A stretch of 64,000 bases of DNA from Streptomyces viridiviolaceus (GCF_014650995.1 NZ_BMWA01000027.1:62001-126000), one strand, 5' to 3'; positions 44,926-53,501 are shown, numbered from the stretch's first letter. Numbers and translations: made by a program. Notes: generated by a model from the letters alone, not told the origin.

Positions 44926-46083
44926 TCAGCGCAGGCCCGTGGACCGCCGCAGCGCCGCCTGGACCAGCCGGTCCACCAGCTCCGGGTAGGAGATGCCGCT
45001 CGCCTGCCACATCTGCGGATACATCGAGATGGGCGTGAAGCCGGGCATCGTGTTGATCTCGTTGATCACGAACTCGCCGTCCTCGGTGAGGAAGAAGTCC
45101 GCGCGCACCAGCCCCTCGCAGGAGGCCGCCTCGAACGCCTCCACGGCGAGCCGCTGCACCTCGGCGGTCTCCCCGGCCGTGAGCGGGGCGGGCACGATGC
45201 CGGGCGTGGAGTCGATGTACTTGGCCTCGAAGTCGTAGTACGCGTGCTCCGTGGGCGGCGGGATCTCGGCCGGTACGGAGGCCCGGGGGCCCTCCTCGAA
45301 CTCCAGCACCCCGCACTCGATCTCGCGGCCGCGCAGCGCCGCCTCCACGAGGATCTTCGGGTCGTGGCGCCGTGCCTCCTCGATCGCCTCGTCGAGCCCC
45401 GAGAGGTCGTCGACCTTGGTGATGCCGATCGAGGAACCCGCGCGCGCGGGCTTCACGAACAGCGGCCAGCCGTGCTCGCCTGCGAGGTCGACGATCTTCT
45501 TGCGGGCGGCGGAACGGTCCTGCTCCCACTCGCGCGGCCGGATCACCACATAGGGGCCGACCTTGAGCCCGAAGGAGGTGAAGACGCGCTTCATGTACTC
45601 CTTGTCCTGGCCTACGGCCGAGGCGAGCACGCCCGAGCCGACGTACGGCACACCGGACAGCTCGAGCAGGCCCTGGAGAGTGCCGTCCTCGCCGTACGGG
45701 CCGTGCAGCACCGGGAAGACCACGTCGACCTCGCCGAGGGCCTTGGGCACCGACCCGGGCTCGCTGTAGACGACTTCGCGGTTGCCGGGGTCGACGGGCA
45801 GCACCACGCCGCCCTCGCTCGACTCGGCCAGTTCCTCGACGTCGGGCGTGCGGCGGTTGGTGATCGCCATGCGTTCCGGTTCGTCGACCGTGAGGGCCCA
45901 GCGGCCGTCCCGGGTGATGCCGATCGGCAGGACGTCGTACTTCGTCCGGTCGATGGCCGCGAGGACGGCGCCGGCGGTGACCACGGAGATCCCGTGTTCG
46001 GAGCTGCGCCCGCCGAACACGACGGCCACACGCGGTTTGCGGGCCGGCTGCTCGGGGCTCTGGGGGAGGTTCTCGGTGCTCAT
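44926..46083 (-). CDS. ddlA: D-alanine--D-alanine ligase
   Basis: Ddl makes the D-Ala-D-Ala dipeptide for peptidoglycan. The 385-residue ATP-grasp enzyme shows VAVVFGGRSSEHGISVVTA, VFPVLHGPYGEDGTLQG, GWPLFVKPARAGSSIGITKV and DFFLTEDGEFVINEINTMPGF, all with catalytic residues intact. The omega-loop Tyr (EHAYYDFEAKYIDSTPG) fits a D-Ala-D-Ala rather than D-Ala-D-Lac enzyme, which I infer from the YDFxxKY pattern. It lies downstream of gpsA-plsC on the same strand, separated by 182 bp. Confidence 0.96.
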   Translation of the reverse strand: MSTENLPQSPEQPARKPRVAVVFGGRSSEHGISVVTAGAVLAAIDRTKYDVLPIGITRDGRWALTVDEPERMAITNRRTPDVEELAESSEGGVVLPVDPGNREVVYSEPGSVPKALGEVDVVFPVLHGPYGEDGTLQGLLELSGVPYVGSGVLASAVGQDKEYMKRVFTSFGLKVGPYVVIRPREWEQDRSAARKKIVDLAGEHGWPLFVKPARAGSSIGITKVDDLSGLDEAIEEARRHDPKILVEAALRGREIECGVLEFEEGPRASVPAEIPPPTEHAYYDFEAKYIDSTPGIVPAPLTAGETAEVQRLAVEAFEAASCEGLVRADFFLTEDGEFVINEINTMPGFTPISMYPQMWQASGISYPELVDRLVQAALRRSTGLR

Positions 46084-46265
46084 ATCGGGTTGAGAGTACC
46101 CGTTGGTAGGGCGCCGACCTAGCGTCTCCCGGGGTGGGGCGGGGCCGGCGGCGGTTCGGCAGCGCCCCGAAGGGGCGCCGGGAACTGCGCGGCCGGCCGC
46201 GACGGCGCCGTGGACGACCGACGGCACCACGCGGCACCTCCTGCGCGACACGCCCCGGGGAGCGC

Positions 46266-47285
46266 TCAGCGTCGTTCGGGTTTCGCGCTGCGCGACATCA
46301 GCTCCTTGAGGGCGACCACCGGCGGCTTGCCCTCGTGCACGATGCCGACGACCGTCTCGGTGATCGGCATGTCGACGCCGTGCCGCCGGGCCAGATCCAG
46401 CACCGACTCACAGGACTTGACGCCCTCCGCGGTCTGCTTGGTGACCGCGATGGTCTCCTCCAGGGTCATGCCCTTGCCGAGGTTGGTGCCGAAGGTGTGG
46501 TTGCGGGACAGCGGCGAGGAGCAGGTCGCCACCAGGTCGCCCAGACCGGCGAGTCCGGAGAAGGTCAGCGGGTCGGCGCCCAGCGCGACGCCGAGCCGGG
46601 TGGTCTCGGCGAGTCCGCGGGTGATCAGGGAGCCCTTGGCGTTGTCGCCGAGGCCCATGCCGTCCGCGATGCCGACGGCCAGGCCGATCACGTTCTTCAC
46701 GGCGCCGCCGAGTTCGCAGCCGATGACGTCGGTGTTGGTGTAGGGGCGGAAGTACGGCGTGTGGCAGGCGGTCTGGAGCCGTTGGGCGACGGCCTCGTCG
46801 GTGCACGCGACCACGGCGGCGGCCGGCATGCGGGCGGCGATCTCCCGGGCCAGGTTCGGCCCGGTGACCACGGCGATCCGGTCGTCGCCGACCTTGGCGA
46901 CGTCCGCGATCACCTCGCTCATCCGCATCGCGGAGCCGAGTTCGACGCCCTTCATCAGCGAGACCAGCACGGTGCCGGGCGCCAGCAGCGGCGTCCAGTC
47001 GGCGAGGTTGTCGCGCAGCGTCTGGGAGGGCACCGCGAGGACGGTGAAGTCGGCGCCCCGCGCGGCCTCGGCGGCGTCCGTGGTGGCCCACAGGTTCTCG
47101 GGAAGCTCGACGCCGGGCAGGTAGTCCGGGTTGGTCCGCGTGGAGTTGACGGCCTCGGCGAGTGAGGCGCGGCGCGCCCAGAGGGTGACCTCGCAGCCCG
47201 CGTCGGCGAGGACCGTGCCGAAGGCGGTGCCCCACGACCCGGTGCCGAACACCGCCGCCTTGACGGGGTTGCCGGTCATGCTCAC
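46266..47285 (-). CDS. gpsA: NAD(P)-dependent glycerol-3-phosphate dehydrogenase
   Basis: GpsA reduces dihydroxyacetone phosphate to sn-glycerol-3-phosphate for phospholipids. The 339-residue product has the Rossmann motif AAVFGTGSWGTAFGTVLAD, VLVSLMKGVE, and the catalytic region GCELGGAVKNVIGLAVGIADGMGLGDNAKGSLITRGLAE. The GTG start overlaps the plsC stop (GTGA); ATG 47279 two codons later is also possible. Coupled with an acyltransferase upstream, it forms a two-step glycerolipid unit. Confidence 0.96.
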   Translation of the reverse strand: MSMTGNPVKAAVFGTGSWGTAFGTVLADAGCEVTLWARRASLAEAVNSTRTNPDYLPGVELPENLWATTDAAEAARGADFTVLAVPSQTLRDNLADWTPLLAPGTVLVSLMKGVELGSAMRMSEVIADVAKVGDDRIAVVTGPNLAREIAARMPAAAVVACTDEAVAQRLQTACHTPYFRPYTNTDVIGCELGGAVKNVIGLAVGIADGMGLGDNAKGSLITRGLAETTRLGVALGADPLTFSGLAGLGDLVATCSSPLSRNHTFGTNLGKGMTLEETIAVTKQTAEGVKSCESVLDLARRHGVDMPITETVVGIVHEGKPPVVALKELMSRSAKPERR

Positions 47286-48073
47286 GTGCCCTGTCCTTCC
47301 GCCTGCTTCCCCTGCGTCCGCACCGGTGCCGGCTCACTCGCCGCCTGCGTCCGGCGGCGCTGCTCGATCCGCTCGCGGCGCGGGTCGTAGGGGGTCTCCG
47401 GCGCCTTCTCGCCGCGGATCTCCTCCAGCTGGCGGGTGATGGCGGCCATGATGACCTCGGTGGCCTCCTTCAGCAGCTCCGCGGTCATCTCCTTGTCGTA
47501 GAAACGCGACAGGTCGACCGGGGGCCCCGCGAGGACGTGGTGGGTCTTGCGCGGGAGGATCCTGGGCTTCTTGGTGTAGGGCGGCAGCAGTTCGTTGCAG
47601 CCCCACTGCGCGACCGGGATGACGGGGCACTTGGTCTGCAGGGCCACGCGCGCGGCACCCGTCTTGGCGGTCATGGGCCAGCCGTTCGGGTCGCGGGTGA
47701 GGGTGCCCTCGGGGTAGAAGGCGACGCACTCGCCGCGCTCCACGGCGTCGATCGCGGCCCGGAAGGCGCTGAGCGCGTCGGTGCTCTCCCGGTAGACGGG
47801 GATCTGCCCGGTGCCGCGCATCGCGGCGCCGACGAACCCCTTCTTGAAAAGGCCGCTCTTGGCCAGGAATCGCGGCACGCGCCCGGTGTTGTACTGGTAG
47901 TGCGCGTACGCGAAGGGGTCGACGTGCGAATTGTGGTTCACGGCGGTGATGAATCCGCCGTCGGCCGGAATGTTCTCCATCCCCCGCCAGTCCCGCTTGA
48001 TCAGAACCACCAGCGGCGGTTTGCAGATCACCGCGGCGAAGCGGTACCAGAAGCCGATTCTGCGGCGGGGCAC
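47282..48073 (-). CDS. plsC: 1-acyl-sn-glycerol-3-phosphate acyltransferase PlsC
   Basis: A 263-residue membrane-associated acyltransferase that makes phosphatidic acid. The catalytic NHxxxxD box is AVNHNSHVDPFAYAHYQ near residue 50, and the second box FYPEGTLTRDPNGWP is conserved. A hydrophobic N-terminal segment (FWYRFAAVICKPPLVVLI) is likely membrane-embedded. The C-terminus is charged and disordered. GTG 48073 is fixed by GGAGGAAAGG 7 bp upstream. It couples to gpsA and is divergent from cofC. Confidence 0.93.
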   Translation of the reverse strand: MPRRRIGFWYRFAAVICKPPLVVLIKRDWRGMENIPADGGFITAVNHNSHVDPFAYAHYQYNTGRVPRFLAKSGLFKKGFVGAAMRGTGQIPVYRESTDALSAFRAAIDAVERGECVAFYPEGTLTRDPNGWPMTAKTGAARVALQTKCPVIPVAQWGCNELLPPYTKKPRILPRKTHHVLAGPPVDLSRFYDKEMTAELLKEATEVIMAAITRQLEEIRGEKAPETPYDPRRERIEQRRRTQAASEPAPVRTQGKQAEGQGT

Positions 48074-48216
48074 GCGGACACCTTTCCTCCAGGGCCTGGG
48101 GCCGGACAAGTGTCGCCCCGGGCCGCCCGTCTGTCGAGAACACCGTACGCCCCGACGAGGGAAGCACCAGATACCCCAGGCGACAATGACGGCGACAAGA
48201 GAAGGACGGAACGCTC

Positions 48217-48885
48217 GTGCTGTGGACCTTGGTCGTACCCGTGAAGCCCCTGGCCCGGGCCAAGAGCAGGCTGTCGGACACCGCGGACGAACGGGTCCGG
48301 CCGGGCCTCGCGCTCGCGTTCGCGCAGGACACCGTTGCCGCGGCGCTGGCCTGCCCGGCGGTTGCGGATGTGGCAGTCGTCACGGACGATCCGCGGGCCG
48401 GCCGGGAGCTGGCGGCCCTCGGCGCCGGGGTCGTGCCCGACGAGCCGGGCGGCGGCCTGAACGCCGCCCTGGCGCACGCGGCGGCGGCCGTACGGGCCTC
48501 GCGTCCCGAAAGTCCGGTGGCCGCACTCAATGCCGATCTTCCCGCGCTGCGACCGATGGAATTGACACGGGTTCTGAAAGCAGCAGCACAATTCCCGCGC
48601 GCTTTTCTGCCGGATGCGGCCGGTATCGGAACGACCTTGTTGGCCGTCGCGGGAAACCGTGAATTGAATCCGGCTTTCGGTACGGATTCCCGGGCTCGCC
48701 ATCGCGCTTCCGGGGCGGTGGAACTGCACCTCGACGCGGTGGATTCCGTACGGCAGGACGTCGACACCGGCGACGATCTGCGGGCGGCGCTGGCCCTGGG
48801 AGTGGGTCCGCACACGGCCGGGGCGGCGGCGCGTCTGCTGGGGCCGGTGCCGCCGCTCGGGCCCGCGGGACGCCGCGGCGCCTGA
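48217..48885 (+). CDS. cofC: CofC/FbiD guanylyltransferase of coenzyme F420 synthesis
   Basis: CofC activates 2-phospho-L-lactate or phosphoenolpyruvate with GTP in F420 biosynthesis. The 222-residue product begins VLWTLVVPVKPLARAKSRL, with the nucleotidyltransferase P-loop-like region, then VVTDDP, VPDEPGGGLNAAL and VAALNADLPALRPMEL, and DVDTGDDLRAALALGVG near the C-terminus. In actinobacteria the product may use PEP. GTG 48217 has AAGGA 10 bp before it. A mini cold-shock-like gene follows. Confidence 0.88.
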   Translation: MLWTLVVPVKPLARAKSRLSDTADERVRPGLALAFAQDTVAAALACPAVADVAVVTDDPRAGRELAALGAGVVPDEPGGGLNAALAHAAAAVRASRPESPVAALNADLPALRPMELTRVLKAAAQFPRAFLPDAAGIGTTLLAVAGNRELNPAFGTDSRARHRASGAVELHLDAVDSVRQDVDTGDDLRAALALGVGPHTAGAAARLLGPVPPLGPAGRRGA

Positions 48886-48980
48886 CCGGCGCGGGGCAGC
48901 GAGGTCCGGTTCGCCGGTCCCCGGCCGCCGCGACGTGCTCCGCCGGGCGGACCCGGGCGCCCGGGCAGTAGGCTGCGGGC

Positions 48981-49184
48981 ATGCAGGCGACCGCATACAC
49001 GTACGACCCCGTGAGCCGCAGCGGGCAGGTGCTCCTCGACGACGGCACGCCCGTGCCCTTCGACGCGGCGGCGTTCGACGCCGGGGGGCTGAGGCTGCTG
49101 CGTCCCGGGCAGCGGGTGCGCATCGAGACCGACGGGGAGGGCGCGGAGCGCCGGATCACCCTGGTGACGCTGCAGACGCTCTGA
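48981..49184 (+). CDS. 67-residue cold-shock-fold-like protein
   Basis: A 67-residue protein with an all-beta pattern: TAYTYDPVSRSGQVLLDDGT, then VPFDAAAFDAGGLRLLRPGQ, then RVRIETDGEGAERRITLVTL. The G-x-V-x-x-DDG-T and RPGQRVR words resemble a reduced OB/cold-shock fold, but the RNP aromatic motifs of true cold-shock proteins are missing. It lies downstream of cofC, as I recall for many actinobacteria, and ends in a bidirectional hairpin shared with hupS. Function is unknown. Confidence 0.82.
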   Translation: MQATAYTYDPVSRSGQVLLDDGTPVPFDAAAFDAGGLRLLRPGQRVRIETDGEGAERRITLVTLQTL

Positions 49185-49200
49185 CCGGCGAACACACCGC

Positions 49201-49229
49201 GGGCCGGACTCCGAGAGGGAGTCCGGCCC
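49201..49229. terminator. bidirectional hairpin between the mini OB-fold gene and hupS
   Basis: Arms GGGCCGGACTCC and GGAGTCCGGCCC around a 5-nt loop, placed between two convergent stops (49184 and 49262). Confidence 0.82.
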
Positions 49230-49261
49230 TGCGCGTGAGTGCCCCTGTGCCCTGCCGCCTG

Positions 49262-49900
49262 CTACTTCTTGCGGGCGGTGGCCTTCTTGGCGGTGGTCTT
49301 GCGCGCGGTCGACTTCTTGGCGGGGGCCTTCTTGGCCGTCGCCTTCTTCGCCGGGGCCTTCTTGGCCGTGGTCTTCGCCGCCGCGGCCTTGGTGGTGGCC
49401 TTCGTGGCGGGAGCCTTCTTCGCCGCCGCCGTCTTCGCGGCGCCGGTGGTCTTCTTCGCAGTGGTCTTCTTGGCAGTGGTCTTCTTGGCCGCGCCCGTGG
49501 CCTTCTTGGCCGTGGCCTTCTTCGCGGCAGCCTTCTTGCCCACAGCCTTCGAAATGGTGGCCGGCGGGCCGGACAGGCTGCCCTTGGGAGCCTTCTTGAC
49601 CGCGATGTCGTTCTTCGGAAGCTTCTTCGAGCCGCTCACCAGGTCCTTGAAGCCCTGGCCCGCGCGGAATCGCGGCACGGAGGTCTTCTTGACCCGAACC
49701 CGCTCGCCCGTCTGGGGGTTGCGGGCGTAGCGGGCCGGACGGTCGACCTTCTCGAAGGAACCGAAGCCGGTGACCGAGACCCGGTCACCCGCGACCACGG
49801 CACGGACGATGGCGTCCAGGACCGCGTCGACAGCATCGGCGGCCTGCTGGCGACCGCCCATCTTGTCGGCAATCGCTTCTACGAGCTGCGCCTTGTTCAC
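49262..49900 (-). CDS. hupS: HU-family nucleoid protein with lysine-rich tail (HupS)
   Basis: A 212-residue two-part protein. The first about 95 residues are a canonical HU fold (MNKAQLVEAIADKMGG, VSVTGFGSFEKVDRPARYARNPQTGE, PRFRAGQGFKDLV). The remaining about 115 residues are repeats of the AKKA/PAKK/TAKK kind, like a histone H1 tail. In S. coelicolor this long HU compacts spore DNA, while the short HupA is vegetative. A promoter with TTGATT, 17 bp and TAACGT lies upstream. GTG 49900 has GGGGAAG before it. Confidence 0.96.
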   Translation of the reverse strand: MNKAQLVEAIADKMGGRQQAADAVDAVLDAIVRAVVAGDRVSVTGFGSFEKVDRPARYARNPQTGERVRVKKTSVPRFRAGQGFKDLVSGSKKLPKNDIAVKKAPKGSLSGPPATISKAVGKKAAAKKATAKKATGAAKKTTAKKTTAKKTTGAAKTAAAKKAPATKATTKAAAAKTTAKKAPAKKATAKKAPAKKSTARKTTAKKATARKK

Positions 49901-49951
49901 GTCTTCCCCTTCGGAGACATCGCCAGAACGAAACTGTTCAAGCTTTTTCGC

Positions 49952-49980
49952 ACGTTAGGCAGATATATACCGCAAATCAA
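49952..49980 (-). promoter_or_regulatory. hupS promoter
   Basis: Minus-strand -35 TTGATT (49975-49980), 17-bp spacer containing TATATAT, and -10 TAACGT (49952-49957). It is 52 bp upstream of the GTG and in a markedly AT-rich island. Confidence 0.65.
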
Positions 49981-50036
49981 ACACGAAACGGGCTAATCAC
50001 CCTTGTGCCGCACCAGACTCGACAGCCTCGGCCTGT

Positions 50037-50267
50037 TCAGCGTTCCTCGTCGGGGAATCGACCCTCGTCGAGGTCCGCGATGAACCGCTCCAGACGCCGT
50101 GCCGCATCGGCGAGATCGTGCTTGGCCGCGGCCGTAATGACCAGCAGCTTCCGGGTCAGCGCCATCCGTACGCCCTCCGGGACTTGCAGTGCGCGCACTC
50201 TTGTGTGCGCTTCCTTGAGCCGGACCGCGACCGCCGTATAGAGCTCGAGTTGGCCGTCGTGTTCCAT
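50037..50267 (-). CDS. 76-residue conserved-looking helical protein
   Basis: A 76-residue protein, MEHDGQLELYTAVAVRLKE then ARRLERFIADLDEGRFPDEE, almost entirely helical and acidic at the C-terminus. No catalytic motif is seen. No ribosome site precedes ATG 50267, but a -10-like CACAAT lies 6 bp upstream. This is consistent with a leaderless transcript, a common mode in Streptomyces. It sits between leuD and hupS on the same strand; the leuD hairpin at 50452 separates it from the leu operon. Function is unknown. Confidence 0.72.
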   Translation of the reverse strand: MEHDGQLELYTAVAVRLKEAHTRVRALQVPEGVRMALTRKLLVITAAAKHDLADAARRLERFIADLDEGRFPDEER

Positions 50268-50451
50268 GCACAGATTGTGCCATCTGGGGCGAGTTGTCGC
50301 CTGCGCAGGGGGTAACTGCCGCCTCAAACGGCCGTCCGAGCGCCTTCGGCGGACGCGCCCGCAGGATTCATTTACCCCGGCAACCACGGCCGTAACGTGG
50401 GAAGTTGAGGGTCCCGGCGGCCACGCGGACACGCGACCGGGCCCGGACACG

Positions 50452-50486
50452 GCCGTACCCCCGATCGGTCCGATCGGGGGTACGGC
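50452..50486 (-). terminator. leuCD terminator
   Basis: A perfect 17-bp inverted repeat, GCCGTACCCCCGATCGG and its complement with a 1-base centre, about 58 bp after the leuD stop. Confidence 0.85.
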
Positions 50487-50543
50487 GGGGGTGTTGCGGT
50501 GGCCGAAAGTCGACCTTGACCGGGCCCGGAGCGGGCCTCGGGA

Positions 50544-51137
50544 TCAGACCTGGAGGGTCTGCGGCTTGAAGGCCGGGCGCTTGGCCTCGTAAGCGGCGAT
50601 GTCGGCCTCGTTCTGGAGGGTGATCGAGATGTCGTCCAGCCCGTTGAGCAGCCGCCAGCGGGAGTTCTCGTCCAGCTCGAAGGGGGCGGTGATGCCCTCG
50701 GCGCGCACCTCGCGGGCCTCGAGGTCGACGGTGATCTCGGCCTCGGGGTCCTTCTCCGTGAGCTCCCACAGCGCGTCCACGATCTTCTGGTCGAGAACCA
50801 CCGTGAGCAGGCCGTTCTTCAGCGAGTTGCCGCGGAAGATGTCGGCGAACCGGGAGGAGATCACGGCCTTGAAGCCGTAGTTCTGCAGCGCCCAGACGGC
50901 GTGCTCGCGCGAGGAGCCCGTGCCGAAGTCGGGGCCGGCGACCAGGACCGTGGCGCCCTGCCGCTCCGGCTGGTTGAGGACGAAGGACGCGTCCTTGCGC
51001 CAGGCCTCGAACAACCCGTCCTCGAACCCGTCCCGGGTCACCTTCTTGAGCCAGTGGGCGGGGATGATCTGGTCGGTGTCGACGTTGCTGCGGCGCAGCG
51101 GGACGGCCCGGCCGGTGTGCGTGGTGAATGCTTCCAT
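50544..51137 (-). CDS. leuD: 3-isopropylmalate dehydratase, small subunit
   Basis: With LeuC it isomerises 2- and 3-isopropylmalate in leucine synthesis. The 197-residue product is standard: MEAFTTHTGRAVPLRRSNVDTDQIIPAHWLK, then GPDFGTGSSREHAVWALQNYGFKAVIS and FRGNSLKNGLLTV. It starts 6 bp after leuC and ends before a strong terminator. Regulation by NdgR from the divergent gene is likely. Confidence 0.97.
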   Translation of the reverse strand: MEAFTTHTGRAVPLRRSNVDTDQIIPAHWLKKVTRDGFEDGLFEAWRKDASFVLNQPERQGATVLVAGPDFGTGSSREHAVWALQNYGFKAVISSRFADIFRGNSLKNGLLTVVLDQKIVDALWELTEKDPEAEITVDLEAREVRAEGITAPFELDENSRWRLLNGLDDISITLQNEADIAAYEAKRPAFKPQTLQV

Positions 51138-51143
51138 GACTGA

Positions 51144-52574
51144 TCAGACTCCAGCGGGCGTGGGAACGTCGGCGGCGGACAGGTCGGCCGGGGAGGCCAG
51201 GTGCCCCAGGACCGCCGTCGCGGCCGCGACCTGCGGAGACACCAGGTGGGTCCGGCCGCCCTTGCCCTGCCGGCCCTCGAAGTTGCGGTTGGAGGTGGAG
51301 GCGGAGCGCTCGCCCGGAGCCAGCTGGTCGGGGTTCATGCCCAGGCACATCGAGCAGCCCGCGTGCCGCCACTCGGCGCCGGCCTCCTTGAAGACCACGT
51401 CCAGGCCCTCGGAGACGGCCTGCAGACCGACCCGCGCGGAGCCCGGGACGACCAGCATCCGTACGCCGTCGGCGACTTTGCGGCTCCGGAGGATGTCCGC
51501 GGCGGCACGCAGGTCCTCGATGCGGCCGTTGGTGCAGGAGCCTACGAAGACGGTGTCCACCTTGATGGAGCGCAGCGGCTGCCCGGCCTCCAACCCCATG
51601 TATTCCAGGGCCTTTTCGGCGGCGAAGCGCTCCGAAGCGTCCTCGTACGAAGCCGGGTCGGGGACGGCGGCCGAAAGCGGCGCGCCCTGGCCGGGGTTGG
51701 TGCCCCAGGTGACGAACGGCGACAGTTCGGCGGCCTCGATCACGACCTCGGCGTCGAACTCGGCGTCGTCGTCGGTGCGCAGCGTCTTCCAGTACTCCAC
51801 CGCCGCGTCCCAGTCCGCGCCCTCGGGGGCGTGCGGGCGGCCCTCGAGGTAGGCGAACGTGGTCTCGTCGGGGGCGATCATGCCCGCGCGGGCGCCGGCC
51901 TCGATGGACATGTTGCAGATGGTCATCCGGGCCTCCATCGAGAGCTTCTCGATGGCCTCGCCCCGGTACTCCAGGATGTAGCCCTGACCGCCACCGGTGC
52001 CGATCTTCGCGATGATCGCGAGGATCAGGTCCTTGGCCGTGACGCCCTCGGGCAGTTCGCCGTTGACAGTGATCGCCATGGTCTTCGGGCGGGCCATGGG
52101 CAGCGTCTGGGTGGCCAGCACGTGCTCGACCTGGGAGGTGCCGATGCCGAACGCCAGCGCGCCGAAGGCTCCGTGCGTGGAGGTGTGCGAGTCGCCGCAG
52201 ACCACGGTGGTGCCCGGCTGGGTCAGACCCAGCTGCGGGCCGACGACGTGCACGACGCCCTGCTCGACGTCGCCCAGCGGGTGCAGCCGGACGCCGAACT
52301 CGGCGCAGTTCTTGCGCAGCGTCTCCAGCTGGGCCCGGGAGACCGGGTCCGCGATGGGCTTGTCGATGTCGAGCGTCGGGGTGTTGTGGTCCTCGGTGGC
52401 GATGGTCAGGTCGAGCCGGCGCACGGGGCGGCCGCTCTTGCGGAGGCCGTCGAAGGCCTGCGGGCTGGTCACCTCGTGCAGCAGGTGCAGATCGATGAAG
52501 AGGAGGTCGGGCTCGCCCTCGGCGCGCCGGACGACGTGGTCGTCCCAGACCTTCTCCGCGAGTGTCCTACCCAT
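51144..52574 (-). CDS. leuC: 3-isopropylmalate dehydratase, large subunit
   Basis: The 476-residue aconitase-type subunit carries the 4Fe-4S cluster. Cluster cysteines are in FVGSCTNGRIEDL and in GCSMCLGMNPD. Other landmarks are VCGDSHTSTHGAFGALAFGIGTSQVEHVLATQTL and EHNTPTLD-like sequence (DHNTPTLDIDKP). The first codon is ATG with GGAGG upstream. A small hairpin, GGTCGGCG/CGCCGACC at 52587-52608, abuts that ribosome site. It is first in leuC-leuD and divergent from ndgR. Confidence 0.97.
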   Translation of the reverse strand: MGRTLAEKVWDDHVVRRAEGEPDLLFIDLHLLHEVTSPQAFDGLRKSGRPVRRLDLTIATEDHNTPTLDIDKPIADPVSRAQLETLRKNCAEFGVRLHPLGDVEQGVVHVVGPQLGLTQPGTTVVCGDSHTSTHGAFGALAFGIGTSQVEHVLATQTLPMARPKTMAITVNGELPEGVTAKDLILAIIAKIGTGGGQGYILEYRGEAIEKLSMEARMTICNMSIEAGARAGMIAPDETTFAYLEGRPHAPEGADWDAAVEYWKTLRTDDDAEFDAEVVIEAAELSPFVTWGTNPGQGAPLSAAVPDPASYEDASERFAAEKALEYMGLEAGQPLRSIKVDTVFVGSCTNGRIEDLRAAADILRSRKVADGVRMLVVPGSARVGLQAVSEGLDVVFKEAGAEWRHAGCSMCLGMNPDQLAPGERSASTSNRNFEGRQGKGGRTHLVSPQVAAATAVLGHLASPADLSAADVPTPAGV

Positions 52575-52733
52575 CGCTTTCCCTCCGGTCGGCGAACGTG
52601 CGCCGACCCAACTAGAGATCTTGAGGAGGCGTCGCCCGCACCCCTGTTTCCGGGCATCCGCCGCCAGGCCCTCACGTCCACGGGCCGCTGTGACTTCGTG
52701 ACATCAAGGGTGGCGCGTTCCACGGAAAATTGA

Positions 52734-52762
52734 ACTTGCGTTTCACAGAGTGAGACGCAAGT
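52734..52762. promoter_or_regulatory. NdgR-type operator between leuC and ndgR
   Basis: Inverted repeat with arms ACTTGCGTTTCA and TGAGACGCAAGT (11 of 12 pairs) around a 5-bp centre. It lies 8 bp upstream of the ndgR ATG and about 160 bp upstream of leuC. Its size and symmetry suit an IclR-family dimer. Confidence 0.7.
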
Positions 52763-52770
52763 ATCGTTGC

Positions 52771-53487
52771 ATGGACAACAGTAGCGGCGTCGGCGTTCTG
52801 GACAAGGCGGCCCTCGTCCTGAGCGCTCTGGAGTCCGGTCCGGCCACCCTCGCGGGGTTGGTCGGCGCGACCGGACTGGCACGACCCACGGCCCACCGCC
52901 TGGCCGTGGCGCTGGAACACCACCGCATGGTGGCGCGCGACATGCAGGGCAGGTTCATTCTCGGCCCGCGCCTGGCCGAGCTGGCCGCGGCGGCCGGCGA
53001 GGACCGGCTGCTGGCCACGGCGGGCCCGGTGCTCACCCACCTCCGGGACGTGACCGGCGAGAGCGCCCAGCTCTACCGGCGCCAGGGCGACATGCGCATC
53101 TGCGTCGCCGCGGCGGAGCGCCTGTCGGGCCTGAGGGACACGGTCCCGGTCGGTTCCACGCTCACGATGAAGGCGGGCTCCTCGGCTCAGATCCTGATGG
53201 CCTGGGAAGAACCCGAGCGGCTGCACCGCGGACTGCAGGGCGCCCGGTTCACGGCGACGGCCCTCTCCGGCGTGCGGCGCCGCGGCTGGGCCCAGTCCAT
53301 CGGCGAGCGCGAGCCCGGCGTCGCGTCCGTCTCCGCGCCCGTGCGCGGCCCCTCCAACCGCGTGGTGGCCGCCGTCTCGGTCTCCGGCCCCATCGAGCGC
53401 CTGACGCGCCACCCGGGGCGTATGCACGCCCAGGCGGTCATCGACGCGGCGGCTCGCCTGTCGGAGGCCCTGCGCCGCTCGGGCTGA
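52771..53487 (+). CDS. ndgR: IclR-family regulator NdgR (leucine/amino-acid control)
   Basis: A 238-residue IclR-type regulator. The N-terminal helix-turn-helix reads LDKAALVLSALESGPATLAGLVGATGLARPTAHRLAVALEHH; the effector domain has GPRLAELAA, LTMKAGSSAQILMAW and VAAVSVSGP. S. coelicolor NdgR controls leuCD and other amino-acid and stress genes. ATG 52771 is preferred, because an earlier in-frame ATG falls inside the operator repeat; no ribosome site precedes it, so the mRNA may be leaderless. It is divergent from leuC with a shared control region. A bidirectional hairpin follows. Confidence 0.93.
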   Translation: MDNSSGVGVLDKAALVLSALESGPATLAGLVGATGLARPTAHRLAVALEHHRMVARDMQGRFILGPRLAELAAAAGEDRLLATAGPVLTHLRDVTGESAQLYRRQGDMRICVAAAERLSGLRDTVPVGSTLTMKAGSSAQILMAWEEPERLHRGLQGARFTATALSGVRRRGWAQSIGEREPGVASVSAPVRGPSNRVVAAVSVSGPIERLTRHPGRMHAQAVIDAAARLSEALRRSG

Positions 53488-53501
53488 CACGCCCCGCAAC
53501 A

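Noticed and set aside
52575..52770. Leucine attenuator leader peptide before leuC
   Set aside because: No short frame rich in leucine codons and no terminator with U-tract precedes leuC.
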